Of a stretch of 52,321 nucleotides of DNA, positions 24,136-33,497 are shown in pieces. Source of the DNA: an uncultured marine group I thaumarchaeote (lineage in GTDB: Archaea; Thermoproteota; Nitrososphaeria; Nitrososphaerales; Nitrosopumilaceae); NCBI GenBank assembly GCA_902552015.1, contig CACDFH010000005.1, forward strand, positions 1-52,321, read 5' to 3'. A program made the position numbers and the translations under genes. Numbering within the stretch: position 1 is the first letter of the stretch; each line of letters begins with the position of its first letter. The notes beneath the pieces are model-generated. The model saw nothing but the letters and a program-made list of their open reading frames with translations. It made no database searches and had not been told where the DNA came from.

Positions 24136-25495
24136 GACCCAATCCTCTAAAAATTAATTCATTATTTTTAGCCAACAAAGGATCAATTATTCCTCTAGTA
24201 TCAATTAAGATCGAATTTTTCATTTTAGAAAAAGTAGTTATATCAATATTTTTGAATTCATCATGACCGGTTACAATAATTGCAGCATCCATTTCTGATA
24301 TCATGGCATCAATATTTTTTTCAGCTTTAAAACCAAAAACATCCATTTCTTTGAAATAAGGATCATAGATATGGATTTTTGCACCTAGATTTTTTAATTT
24401 ATTAATTATTTCTTCAGCAGGAGTAAGTTGTATATCTTTAACATTCGGTTTGTAAGAAATTCCAAGAATTAAAATCGAACTGTTTTCAATTGATAAATTA
24501 CATTGATTGAAAGCATTAAGAGTTAATTCAATAACATGTTGTGGCATTTTTTCATTAACTTTTCTACCAGATTCAATAATACTTAGATTACTTCCAAGTC
24601 TTTTTGCAGTATTTAGCAGTTGATAAGAATTAATGGGCAAACATGGTCCGCCTACACCAGCTCCTGGATAGTGAACTTGAAAATTGTATTTCTTTTTCGC
24701 TGCCTCTAAAACTTTGTTTGTATCTATACCAATCTTTTCAAACATTAAAGATAATTCACTCACAAATGCGATGTTTATGTCACGGAAGACATTTGTTGTT
24801 AGTTTAACAGCATTAGCAGTTTTACAATTAGGCATTTCTACTAGCTCTACAGAAAAAACAAAATTATAGATTTTTTTAATGATATCAGTAATATCTTTAT
24901 TAATTCCTCCAACTAGTCTAGGTAGATTTGTAAAATCATGTAAGATTTCACCTGGATTTGCATTTTCAGGACATACACCTATGAAGAAATTTTTTCCTAC
25001 CTCCAATTTTTCTGAACTAGATATTATTGAAACCATTTCATCTTCGATAAATCCAGGTTCAATAGTACTTTCAACAATAACTAAAGAATTTGGAGATAGT
25101 AAATTGGATAATTGTGAAGCAACACTTCTTAAAGCAGAATAATCTGGTACATTATTTTCATCCATGGGAGTTGGTAATGATAGAAGAATTAGATCTGAGG
25201 TTGGTACTGCATCTTCAATTTTTGTTGTTGCTGAGAATTTTTTATTTTCCAAAACTGAATCAAATATTTCACCATATCCTGGTTCATCCTTTAATGGAAA
25301 TTTTCCAGAATTAATATTATCAATCAGTTTTTTATTGATATCAACTCCAATAGTATTTAGACCAGATTTAGCAAAAGATAGTGCAGTAGGAAGGCCTATT
25401 CTACCTATACCTATAACACAAACACGAAGTGTTTTTAATTCTAATGACTTTATCACATCATCAAGATTATTCATAATAATTTTTGGATTGGACAT
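24128..25495 (-). CDS. wecC: Nucleotide-sugar dehydrogenase, UDP-ManNAc dehydrogenase type
   Basis: About 455 residues with VIGIGRIGLPTALSFAKSG (NAD-binding), VESTIEPG, CPENANPGEI, the Lys-Asn region NCKTANAVKLTTN and the catalytic cysteine in GVGGPCLPINSY. The C-terminal UDP-binding domain has LGISYKPNVKDIQLTPA. The PENANPG and GGPCLP forms resemble the UDP-N-acetylmannosamine/galactosamine dehydrogenase branch more than Ugd, which oxidises C6 to a uronic acid. The ATG at 25495 is chosen; GTG at 25504 is possible. It forms a tightly overlapping pair with the asparagine-synthase-like gene. The exact sugar is uncertain. Confidence 0.8.
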   Translation of the reverse strand: MSNPKIIMNNLDDVIKSLELKTLRVCVIGIGRIGLPTALSFAKSGLNTIGVDINKKLIDNINSGKFPLKDEPGYGEIFDSVLENKKFSATTKIEDAVPTSDLILLSLPTPMDENNVPDYSALRSVASQLSNLLSPNSLVIVESTIEPGFIEDEMVSIISSSEKLEVGKNFFIGVCPENANPGEILHDFTNLPRLVGGINKDITDIIKKIYNFVFSVELVEMPNCKTANAVKLTTNVFRDINIAFVSELSLMFEKIGIDTNKVLEAAKKKYNFQVHYPGAGVGGPCLPINSYQLLNTAKRLGSNLSIIESGRKVNEKMPQHVIELTLNAFNQCNLSIENSSILILGISYKPNVKDIQLTPAEEIINKLKNLGAKIHIYDPYFKEMDVFGFKAEKNIDAMISEMDAAIIVTGHDEFKNIDITTFSKMKNSILIDTRGIIDPLLAKNNELIFRGLGRG

Positions 25496-25608
25496 TGATA
25501 TCACAGATGCTTGTATTTTGAACCTATTTTTACCTATTATAATTTTGTAATGATAGCTTTCATTCCAAAATTTTAAAAACTTAATGATAGGACTAAGAAT
25601 GGATTTTT

Positions 25609-26448
25609 GTGACTAAAGTAGTAATTACTGCAGCAGGAAAAGGTACCAGGTTACTCCCATTTACAAAGGAAATGCCGAAAGAGATGATGCCAATATTTTC
25701 TCAAGGATTCACAAAGAATAGGGTTGTTTTGCCATTGTTACAATATATCTATGAGCAGCTATATTCAATGAGTTTCCGAGATTATTGTTTTGTTGTTGGA
25801 AGAGAAAAAAGATCTATTGAAGATCATTTTACTCCTCACGAAACATATTTGAAAGAATTAACAGGAGATTATAAAAAATTCATTACAAACTTTTACAAAA
25901 AATTAGATAATTCACATTTGATTTGGATTAATCAAAATAAACCATTAGGTTTCGGAGATGCAGTAAAACGTGCAGAGAGATATGTAGGAAAAGAAGATTT
26001 TATTGTTCATGCAGGAGATGTTACAATATTAAGTAGATCAAAACATCCAATTTTAAGATTAATTGATACTGCAAAAAAAAATCCTGATGTAAAAGCTGTA
26101 TTATTGTGTAAAAAGATTAAAGATTTTAAGAAATATGGGGTTCCCACAGTTACAAAAATTTCCGATAATTTATTTGAAGTAGATCAAGTTATAGAAAAAC
26201 CCGATAAACCAGAGTCAAATTTTGGTATTTTGCCATTATATTATTTTAGACCAGAAATTTTTTCTAGCTTAAAAAAAATAAAGAAAGGAAAAGGAAAAGA
26301 GTATCAATTAACAGATGCAATACAGAATTTAATTAAAGAAAAACATAAAGTTCTTGCAATTACATTAAATAAAAATGAACAAGAGATTGATGTGGGAACA
26401 GTAGAATCTTATAAGAATTCACAAGAAATTACATTTAGAAAAGCATGA
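25609..26448 (+). CDS. galU: UTP-glucose-1-phosphate uridylyltransferase
   Basis: Makes UDP-glucose from UTP and glucose-1-phosphate. 279 residues opening VVITAAGKGTRLLPFTKEMPKEMMPI, the GalU signature with G-x-G-T-R and the PKEM lysine. Later come IVHAGDVTIL, EKPDKPESNFGILPLYYFRP and EIDVGTVESY. The start is GTG at 25609, with TTTTAAAAACTTAA about 26 bp upstream acting as the likely TATA region. It is followed by Ugd and a 4-epimerase in one operon, giving a complete UDP-Glc to UDP-GlcA to UDP-GalA route. Confidence 0.88.
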   Translation: MTKVVITAAGKGTRLLPFTKEMPKEMMPIFSQGFTKNRVVLPLLQYIYEQLYSMSFRDYCFVVGREKRSIEDHFTPHETYLKELTGDYKKFITNFYKKLDNSHLIWINQNKPLGFGDAVKRAERYVGKEDFIVHAGDVTILSRSKHPILRLIDTAKKNPDVKAVLLCKKIKDFKKYGVPTVTKISDNLFEVDQVIEKPDKPESNFGILPLYYFRPEIFSSLKKIKKGKGKEYQLTDAIQNLIKEKHKVLAITLNKNEQEIDVGTVESYKNSQEITFRKA

Positions 26449-26464
26449 ATGACAGAGTGATAAG

Positions 26465-27775
26465 ATGAAAATAGCAATTATTGGGTTGGGTTTTGTTGGT
26501 CTATCACTAACAAGTGTTTTGTCTTCAAAAGGATTCAATGTTATTGGGATAGATGTTGATAAAGAAAGATGTAAAAAAATATCTAATGGAATTTCACCGT
26601 TCTTTGAACCAGATTTAGAAAAAAGTTTGAAAAATGGATTAAAGAAAAAATTACAAATTGAAAGTGACGTATCACTAGTAGAAGATTGTGATTTGATTTT
26701 TGTAACTGTGGGAACACCACAGAATAAAACGGGCTCAATTGATCTATCTATTATCAAAAATGCAATGTTGTCATTAGGAAAAAGTATTCGGAATAGCAAA
26801 AAACAGCACACAATATTGATCAAAAGTACAGTAGTGCCTGGAACAATGAAGGATGTCATATTACCTATTTTAGAAAAAAATTCAAAAAAGAAGGCTGGAA
26901 AAGATTTTGGGTTGATTTCAAATCCAGAATTTTTACAAGAAAGTACGGCAATAAAAGATACAAAATTTCCTCATGCAGTAGTACTAGGCGGATATGAAAC
27001 AAAGTACATGAAGAAAGTAAAAAATTTCTTTACAAAATTACATCCAAATGTACCAATCATAATCACTAATCATCAGACTGCAGAGATGATAAAATATGCA
27101 AACAATTCATTCCTTGCAACAAAGATTAGTTTTATCAACCAATTATCAAATATTTGTCAAAAAATTCCTGGAGCAAATGTAGATGATATTGCAAAAACAA
27201 TCGGATTAGATCCTAGAATAGGAGGATTATTTCTCAATGCAGGACCAGGTTATGGAGGCTCATGTTTACCAAAAGATATGAAAGCATTGATAAAATTTGC
27301 AAAAATTACAGGAGTTAAACCAATACTATTGAATGCTGTAGAAGATGTAAATATAAAACAACTAGAAGAAATAATTTCACTAGCTAAAAGAAAATTAGGA
27401 AATCTTGAATCAAAGAAGATTACGATTCTAGGAACATCGTTTAAACCAAACACGGATGATATACGAGATTCTATTGCAATAGAATTAATCAAGAGATTTT
27501 TGAAAAGAAAAGTTAACGTAACGATTCATGATCCAAGAGCAATAAATAACACAAAAAATGTGTTTAAAGATAAGATAAATTATGCAAAAGCAGTTAAAGA
27601 TGCAATATCTGGAAGTCAATGTGTAATAATCATGACACAGTGGAAACAATATGAAAAATTAACTAATAATGATTTTAAACAAATGAAAAAGAAAATGATT
27701 ATTGATTGTAGAAGAATTTTAGTTGATAAACAATTAGATGCCGATTATTATGCAATAGGTTTTGGTAAAGAATAA
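26465..27775 (+). CDS. ugd: UDP-glucose 6-dehydrogenase
   Basis: 436 residues, full length for the family. IAIIGLGFVGLSLTSVLSSKG binds NAD, FVTVGTPQ and STVVPGT follow, NPEFLQESTAIKD is the UDP-sugar segment with catalytic Glu, and GPGYGGSCLPKDMKAL holds the active-site Cys. LGTSFKPNTDDIRDS opens the C-terminal UDP-binding domain. It oxidises UDP-glucose twice to UDP-glucuronate. Placement directly after galU (16-base gap) and touching the 4-epimerase (TAATG overlap) supports this reaction over a HexNAc dehydrogenase. Confidence 0.87.
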   Translation: MKIAIIGLGFVGLSLTSVLSSKGFNVIGIDVDKERCKKISNGISPFFEPDLEKSLKNGLKKKLQIESDVSLVEDCDLIFVTVGTPQNKTGSIDLSIIKNAMLSLGKSIRNSKKQHTILIKSTVVPGTMKDVILPILEKNSKKKAGKDFGLISNPEFLQESTAIKDTKFPHAVVLGGYETKYMKKVKNFFTKLHPNVPIIITNHQTAEMIKYANNSFLATKISFINQLSNICQKIPGANVDDIAKTIGLDPRIGGLFLNAGPGYGGSCLPKDMKALIKFAKITGVKPILLNAVEDVNIKQLEEIISLAKRKLGNLESKKITILGTSFKPNTDDIRDSIAIELIKRFLKRKVNVTIHDPRAINNTKNVFKDKINYAKAVKDAISGSQCVIIMTQWKQYEKLTNNDFKQMKKKMIIDCRRILVDKQLDADYYAIGFGKE

Positions 27776-28695
27776 TGAAATATGTTGTAACAGGCGGAGC
27801 AGGTTTCATAGGAAGTAATATTGTAAAAAAATTAGTTACTAGAGGAGACAAAGTTACTGTAATCGACAATTTAAACACAGGTAAGGAAGAAAATTTAGAA
27901 TCAGTTCGAGATAAAATAACTTTTCTGAATGATACCATTTTGAATGTGGATTTACTTGAAAAAGAAACTAAAGGAATAGATGGAATATTTCACCAAGCTG
28001 CACTTGCATCAGTACAAGATTCATTTTCTAAACCTGAAGAATATCATGATGTGAATGTTAACGGGACCGAAAATATTCTAAGATTTGCTAAAAAACATGA
28101 TTTCAAAGTTGTGTATGCAAGTTCATCAAGTGTTTATGGAAACCCAGAACAAGTTCCAATTAAGGAGGAGGATAGTAAGAATCCAATCAATCCATATGCT
28201 GAAACAAAATTACAAAAGGAAGAATTAGCTAAAAAATATTCAAAAATGGATGTGAAAGTGATTGGATTACGATATTTTAATGTGTTTGGTAAAGGTCAAT
28301 CAAAAGAATATGCAGGAGTTTTAAAATTATTCTTAGAAAGAATACGTGATCAATTACCACCTAAAATAAATGGAGATGGAACACAATTTCGAGATTTTGT
28401 ATATGTAGAAGATGTAGCAAATGCAAACATAATGTCAATGGATAGTAATGTAAATCATGATTTTTTTAATGTAGGAACAAACACATCAATAACAATTTTA
28501 GATTTAGCAAAAACTATCATAAAATTTTCAGGCTTAGATATAGAACCAATATTTGGACCTGAATTAAAAGGAGATGTTAAGAGAACGATTGCAGACATTA
28601 GTTCAATAAAAGAAAAAGTGGGTTGGGAACCAAATGTGTTCTTAGAAAAGTGGATAGAAGACATAGTTTCTATGAAGAAATTTGACGAAATTTAG
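27775..28695 (+). CDS. UDP-sugar 4-epimerase (UDP-glucuronate/UDP-glucose type)
   Basis: A 306-residue extended SDR. It has VVTGGAGFIGSNIVKKL (NAD), DNLNTGK, VYASSSSVYGNP and NPYAETK with catalytic Tyr/Lys. RYFNVFGKGQ and GDGTQFRDFVYVEDVA are the conserved substrate segments of GalE/WbpP/UDP-GlcA epimerases. Its ATG overlaps the ugd stop by one base, so UDP-glucuronate is a likely substrate, giving UDP-galacturonate; UDP-GlcNAc/Glc activity cannot be excluded. It ends the galU-ugd operon, and the next gene has its own TATA box. Confidence 0.85.
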   Translation: MKYVVTGGAGFIGSNIVKKLVTRGDKVTVIDNLNTGKEENLESVRDKITFLNDTILNVDLLEKETKGIDGIFHQAALASVQDSFSKPEEYHDVNVNGTENILRFAKKHDFKVVYASSSSVYGNPEQVPIKEEDSKNPINPYAETKLQKEELAKKYSKMDVKVIGLRYFNVFGKGQSKEYAGVLKLFLERIRDQLPPKINGDGTQFRDFVYVEDVANANIMSMDSNVNHDFFNVGTNTSITILDLAKTIIKFSGLDIEPIFGPELKGDVKRTIADISSIKEKVGWEPNVFLEKWIEDIVSMKKFDEI

Positions 28696-28713
28696 TTACA
28701 AATTATACGAGTA

Positions 28714-28723
28714 GATATTATAC
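28714..28723 (+). promoter_or_regulatory. TATA box for the glycosyltransferase at 28747
   Basis: GATATTATAC is centred about 28 bp upstream of the TTG at 28747 and fits transcription starting at or just before that codon. Confidence 0.45.
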
Positions 28724-28746
28724 ATCCAAAAATATCAAAAAATAAG

Positions 28747-29811
28747 TTGAAACTACTAATAGGTGCTTCAAGTTCAAAAATATTTCATCTAAAAGAATTT
28801 GCTAAGAAATTAGAGGAATATGGTGTCGAAGTAAAAATTGTATTAGATATAGATTATGCTGATGGATTTCCAAATAGAAAAATTTCAAAGTGGTTTTCGT
28901 CAAATAAAAAATTCAAAAAACTTGTTAGTGAGTTTAAACCAGATGTAATTTTTGTTGATAGAACTAAACATTTTGCATTAGAAGCATCAAAAACTGACAT
29001 TCCTGTAATAATTCACTTACGAGGAGATCATTGGTCAGAGCTAATAATGGCAAAAGAAACATTGTATAAATCAACAAGTGGAAAGATTGCAATAAACAAA
29101 TGGGAAGAGATTGGAGAAAAATGTTTTAAAAAATCAGAATTGATTTTACCCATTTGTAATCATCTTTCAGAGATTACTAAGAAACGTTATTCTAACAAAC
29201 CAGTTGAGACAATGTATCAAGCAATTAATTCTGATAATTGGTTTCATAAAAAAGGAATGGAATTAAAACATCCATGTGTTGGAATTTTACAAAGTGCAAC
29301 AATTTGGGAAAAAACAAAAGAGATGAAAATATTACCAGAAGTTTTAGAAAAAATGTCTAATGTTCATTTCTATTGGGCGGGAGATGGAGTGTATAGAGAT
29401 GAAGTTCTACCAATATTAGAAAAATATGACAATTTCCATTGGCTTGGTTCATTAGACTATCCAGATAAAGTACGAGAATTTTTAACAGAAATTGATGTGT
29501 ATGCGTTGATTAGTGGAATAGATATGTCACCACTTACATTACAAGAGGCACAACTGATGGAAAAACCTGTTATTGCAACTAATATCGGAGGAATTCCTGA
29601 ACTGATGAAGGATGGTGAAACAGGATTTTTAATCGAAAAAGGTAATTCAGTTGAGTTATTTGAAAAGCTGTCAGTATTACTCAATAATTTAGAAAAATCA
29701 AAAGAAATGGGTAAGAAAGGTAAGGATTTTGTAAAAGATAATTTCAATTTAGATAAAATTTGTAATGATTTTTTAAATCACTTAAAAAAACATGGTATAG
29801 GAGATATGTGA
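28747..29811 (+). CDS. GT4-type glycosyltransferase, paralogue of the gene at 14520
   Basis: A 354-residue GT-B enzyme opening LLIGASSSKIFHLKEFAKKLE, with HFYWAGDGVYR, HWLGSLDYPDKVREFL and the donor site LQEAQLMEKPVIATNIGG. It has the same length as the product at 14520 and shares LKHPCVG, EVLEKM, EAQLMEKPVIAT and many other blocks, so the pair is a duplication, now well diverged. TTG start. It is followed one base later by an aminotransferase gene, suggesting it transfers, or acts next to, an amino sugar. Donor unknown. Confidence 0.85.
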   Translation: MKLLIGASSSKIFHLKEFAKKLEEYGVEVKIVLDIDYADGFPNRKISKWFSSNKKFKKLVSEFKPDVIFVDRTKHFALEASKTDIPVIIHLRGDHWSELIMAKETLYKSTSGKIAINKWEEIGEKCFKKSELILPICNHLSEITKKRYSNKPVETMYQAINSDNWFHKKGMELKHPCVGILQSATIWEKTKEMKILPEVLEKMSNVHFYWAGDGVYRDEVLPILEKYDNFHWLGSLDYPDKVREFLTEIDVYALISGIDMSPLTLQEAQLMEKPVIATNIGGIPELMKDGETGFLIEKGNSVELFEKLSVLLNNLEKSKEMGKKGKDFVKDNFNLDKICNDFLNHLKKHGIGDM

Positions 29812-29812
29812 T

Positions 29813-30871
29813 ATGAAAATTCCATTTTTTGTTCAAGAATTCACTCAAGAGATGGAAGAAGCGGCAATTCATGCATTAAGGAATGAATCATTTGTAGGGG
29901 GTGAGAGTGTTTCAAAATTTGAAGAAGAATTTGCACAATATACTGGAACAAAATATGCAGTATCAGTTAATTCAGGAAATAGTGCATTACAACTTTCTTT
30001 AATGGCATTAGGTATTGGAGATAAATCAAAGGTCATAACTCCAACAAATTCATTCATAGCTTCAGCAAATTGTATCAGAATGACAAATGCAGAACCAATT
30101 CTAACTGATATTGATATGAAAGACGGAGGAATTGATCTATCAAATAACAAGGAGAAGGTAAATGCAATAATTCCGGTTCATATTTATGGAAATCCATGCA
30201 ATTTTGATTCTGTTAAATTATTTTCTGAAGAACAAAATATTCCAATTGTAGAAGATGCATGTCAAGCTCATGGGGCCGAATACAAAGGAAAGAAAGTTGG
30301 TAGTCTTGGAGATGTAGGATGTTTCTCATTTTATCCAACAAAGAATATGACAGTAGGTGGAGATGGTGGAATGACTACAACTGATAGTGAAGAGATTGCA
30401 TTAGAAATTAAATCAATTCGAGATAATGGGAGAAAAACAAAAAATGAATTTGATAAATTAGGATTTACAATGAGATTGAATACAGTAAATGCAGCAATTG
30501 GCAGAGTACAACTAAAACATCTAGATGAGAAAACTGCACGAAGAAGAGAAATTACCTCAATTTATAGAAAAAATTTAGTACAAGATTGTATTCTGCCTGA
30601 AAACAAAGATGGGAAATCAGTATATCATCAAATAGTAATAAAACATAAAAAAAGAGATGAGATACGAAAAAAATTAACAGATAATGAAATAGGTTCTGCT
30701 ATTTATTATGAAACACCAATACACAAACAACTAGTTTATGAAGAATTTGGATACAAATTACCAAATAGTGAAAAATTCTCTAGAGCGATTATGTCCCTTC
30801 CTTCATACCCACAACTAACAGATGAACAAGTTTTAGAAATTTGTGAATGTGTTAACAAAGTAATAGGTTAA
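29813..30871 (+). CDS. DegT/DnrJ/EryC1/StrS-family sugar aminotransferase
   Basis: A 352-residue PLP-dependent aminotransferase. SFVGGESVSKFEEEFA and SVNSGNSALQLSLMALG bind the PLP phosphate, VEDACQAHGAEYKGKKVGSLGD carries the PLP-ring Asp and Gln/His, and FSFYPTKNMTVGGDGGM holds the Schiff-base lysine. LNTVNAAIGRVQLKHLD follows as in the family. It transaminates a keto-sugar nucleotide to an amino sugar, using Glu or Gln. It converges with the GT4 gene at 30868 by a 4-base overlap. It is a different gene from the partial family member at 1-363. Confidence 0.9.
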   Translation: MKIPFFVQEFTQEMEEAAIHALRNESFVGGESVSKFEEEFAQYTGTKYAVSVNSGNSALQLSLMALGIGDKSKVITPTNSFIASANCIRMTNAEPILTDIDMKDGGIDLSNNKEKVNAIIPVHIYGNPCNFDSVKLFSEEQNIPIVEDACQAHGAEYKGKKVGSLGDVGCFSFYPTKNMTVGGDGGMTTTDSEEIALEIKSIRDNGRKTKNEFDKLGFTMRLNTVNAAIGRVQLKHLDEKTARRREITSIYRKNLVQDCILPENKDGKSVYHQIVIKHKKRDEIRKKLTDNEIGSAIYYETPIHKQLVYEEFGYKLPNSEKFSRAIMSLPSYPQLTDEQVLEICECVNKVIG

Positions 30872-31818
30872 CTCTTTAACAAATTTTCATAAAATTGAAT
30901 ATATTTTGGCAATACAACATCCCAAGTCATATTATTTTTAACAAATGTATTTGCATTTACAACAAGTTTTTCTGATTTCCTTTTGTCAGATAATAATTCG
31001 TTAACTGCTTGTGCTAATTTTAATGGATTTTCTGGTGGAACTATAACCCCAGTTTCATCGTTTTTTATTAATTCAGGAATTCCACCAACATTAGTTCCTA
31101 TTACTGGTACATTGAGATAAAATGCTTCTTTAACAGTTGTTGGTAAACTTTCCATCCTAGATGGAACTACTACAATACTAGAAGATTTGATTATTTTCAT
31201 TGCATCTTTCCAGGAACGATCGGTACAATAAATAACATTTCCATTAATTTGTGATTCGGCTTCCTTTAGAATATCAATTCCTTTTTCATGACTATCACGT
31301 CCAACATATGCAATTTGATTTTTAATTTTACTAACAGAATCAAGATTTTGGAACATATCAGTATCTAAAGGTGTTGGGAGATATTCAAAATCAATATCAA
31401 ATTTTTCTTTGTAGAGTTTTTGTGTTGCTTTTGAGTCAGTAGTTAGTTTATCAGGCCACTGTAATACTTGAGATTCAGCAGATTTTGCAAAAGATGAAAC
31501 TGATTTAGAATGTAGTGTATCTACTTGTTCGCTAAATACACCATGAACAGAAAGAACTTTCTTTTTCCCTTTGGCATATTTCATTGCATATGCAGATGGA
31601 ATATTAAATCCGTGAACAATATCATAAGAGTCTCTATCAAGTAAACTTCTAAAACTACTAAGAACAGCAAAGCTAGGATTTTTGAGATTTTTTATTGGTA
31701 AATGAGTAGTCTCTAGTTTTTTTACTTGGTGGCCATTTTGAATTAACTTGTCAGCAAGCATTGCAGCATGACCACCAATACCACCAGAGAATCTAGGTGA
31801 GATAAAAAGAAATTTCAT
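30868..31818 (-). CDS. GT4-family glycosyltransferase
   Basis: A 316-residue GT-B enzyme. FLFISPRFSGGIGGHAAMLADKL opens the acceptor domain, DIVHGFN and KVLSVHG follow, and AYVGRDSHEKGIDIL begins the donor domain. PSRMESLPTTVKEAFYLNVPVIGTNVGGIPEL contains the E-x7-E nucleotide-sugar site of family 4. It adds a sugar to a lipid-linked or protein-linked glycan on the cytosolic side. It is somewhat short at the N-terminal domain. It is not closely related to the 354-residue GT pair. Confidence 0.88.
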   Translation of the reverse strand: MKFLFISPRFSGGIGGHAAMLADKLIQNGHQVKKLETTHLPIKNLKNPSFAVLSSFRSLLDRDSYDIVHGFNIPSAYAMKYAKGKKKVLSVHGVFSEQVDTLHSKSVSSFAKSAESQVLQWPDKLTTDSKATQKLYKEKFDIDFEYLPTPLDTDMFQNLDSVSKIKNQIAYVGRDSHEKGIDILKEAESQINGNVIYCTDRSWKDAMKIIKSSSIVVVPSRMESLPTTVKEAFYLNVPVIGTNVGGIPELIKNDETGVIVPPENPLKLAQAVNELLSDKRKSEKLVVNANTFVKNNMTWDVVLPKYIQFYENLLKS

Positions 31819-31860
31819 ATTTAAAATTCGTTTTTGGCTTTTTAATCTCTTTTATTGATT

Positions 31861-32424
31861 TCATAGGATATTGATTAATTCTATTAATTTTTTCGAGTCC
31901 ATATCATCCCTATTAACAAGAATTGATTTACAGTTTGCTTGCTTGGCTGAATTTATATCATGAATTCTATCACCAATCATCGTAACATCTGAAGGAATCA
32001 AGTTTAATGATTTACATGTATTTTGAATTTGTAGAAAACGATCAGGATAATCATCTCTGGTAAGAATAGAAGAAAATTTTTCTTCTAGATTTAATTTTTT
32101 AAGAATAATATCCAGAGATTTTTTACATTGCATTGTGACAAGCGATATTGTGTAATTTTTTGATGCTACATATTTCATTACATCGTGTAATCCTTCAATC
32201 TCTTCTAAATTTTCAGTAGCAATTAATTCTTCATCACATACTATCTTAAATGCATCATCAATTATTTTTTGATTACTTTTTGCTTGATCAATTATACTTG
32301 GAATTAATGGTGAAAGATTATCTTCCGTATGAAAAAAATTTTTTAAATTATGTTGAAGTATTTCATACCTAATTGGAAGTTTAATCAACGTTCCATCTAA
32401 ATCAAATATTAAACATTTATTCAT
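31861..32424 (-). CDS. HAD-superfamily hydrolase
   Basis: 187 residues with the HAD nucleophile motif LIFDLDGTLI (Asp8 and Asp10), motif II in LVTMQC, a lysine region and motif IV in MIGDRIHDINSAKQANC. A helical cap lies between motifs I and II. This is the phosphoglycolate-phosphatase-like group that dephosphorylates sugar phosphates and other small molecules. Its ATG overlaps the stop of the ATP-grasp gene by 4 bases, so the two are translationally coupled and may act on the same compound. Confidence 0.85.
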   Translation of the reverse strand: MNKCLIFDLDGTLIKLPIRYEILQHNLKNFFHTEDNLSPLIPSIIDQAKSNQKIIDDAFKIVCDEELIATENLEEIEGLHDVMKYVASKNYTISLVTMQCKKSLDIILKKLNLEEKFSSILTRDDYPDRFLQIQNTCKSLNLIPSDVTMIGDRIHDINSAKQANCKSILVNRDDMDSKKLIELINIL

Positions 32425-33497
32425 AAAACTTGCACCTTTGTACCATCATCTTTGATTATCCAATCCCCACAATCAATATGTCGTACAAGAAGCGTTTCCA
32501 CAGGATAAATATCATTTCCAAGAATTTCAGGATCAGAAATTTCCCCTAATCCAATTTTCGTGTAAAGATAAGGAAGATTGTATTTAGGATCTTGATTAAA
32601 AAATTTTGAAGAAATGTAGCCCCACAAAGGAGTTGTAGTATGAAATTTTCCAGAATCAATTTCTGTTATACGCATATTATTTTCAATGTCACCTTTTAGA
32701 TCTATAGAATAATTTCCGTGAGGATTACTATCAACGGATGTAACCGCCGTTTCACAAAGCTTGTTGATTTTTTCATCCACAATTATTTTTGAAACTGTAG
32801 GCGTTCCAGTAATTCCAGATGGAGAAATATGTTTGAATGGATATTCAAGTCGTTCCCTAGTATAAGATGCAATTAGTTTTCCATTAAACCAAAAACTATC
32901 CCATGCAATATTTTGCCCAGGCAAATATTCTTGTATCATAAAATCATCTAATTGTGCTTTTTTTCTTAAGACCCAAAGATTTATCCAATGATTTGCTTCA
33001 GTACTAGTTTCACATAAAAGACTAAGATTTCCACCTGCACCATTTTTTGAGCGTACCCATAATGGACCACCACCTAATTCTTCAAAATTTTTTTCTAAAT
33101 CATTCAAAGAATCAAGTGTGTTCGTATTTGCAACATCAATGTTTTTTTCAGATAAAATCTTTTGAGTTGTTAATTTATCATTTGCAATTACAGTAGAGGA
33201 GGGCAAAAATGTTTTTGATTTTAATTCATTATCTTGAGAAATCACTAATGCTTCAGAAGAAGGTTGAGGGTGGACAAAATCTATTTGATAATCATTAATA
33301 ATTTTTTTAATTTGTGGAAGAAATGTAGGATCAGAATGTCGGGGGGTATTTACACGTAAATTAACATCAGGGAACTCTAAATAATATTTATTAAAATCTG
33401 TTCCAACAAGGAAGAATTTTTCATCAGTGGCTCTTAATGCTCTAACAAAATTTACACCACCTATACCACCAGAACCAGTTACAAGTATTTTTTTCAT
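32421..33497 (-). CDS. ATP-grasp ligase (carbamoyl-phosphate-synthase-like)
   Basis: 358 residues. The N-terminal preATP-grasp Rossmann-like domain begins ILVTGSGGIGGVNFVRAL. GGGPLWVRSKNGAGGNLSLL is the ATP-binding glycine loop, and FMIQEYLPGQNIAWDSFW and NYSIDLKGD...RITEIDSGKF carry the metal/ATP residues. These enzymes join a carboxylate to an amine, thiol or other nucleophile through an acylphosphate. The substrate is unknown. In a glycan cluster it may attach an amino acid to a sugar acid or make an amide (inference). Coupled to the HAD gene downstream. Confidence 0.78.
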   Translation of the reverse strand: MKKILVTGSGGIGGVNFVRALRATDEKFFLVGTDFNKYYLEFPDVNLRVNTPRHSDPTFLPQIKKIINDYQIDFVHPQPSSEALVISQDNELKSKTFLPSSTVIANDKLTTQKILSEKNIDVANTNTLDSLNDLEKNFEELGGGPLWVRSKNGAGGNLSLLCETSTEANHWINLWVLRKKAQLDDFMIQEYLPGQNIAWDSFWFNGKLIASYTRERLEYPFKHISPSGITGTPTVSKIIVDEKINKLCETAVTSVDSNPHGNYSIDLKGDIENNMRITEIDSGKFHTTTPLWGYISSKFFNQDPKYNLPYLYTKIGLGEISDPEILGNDIYPVETLLVRHIDCGDWIIKDDGTKVQVL

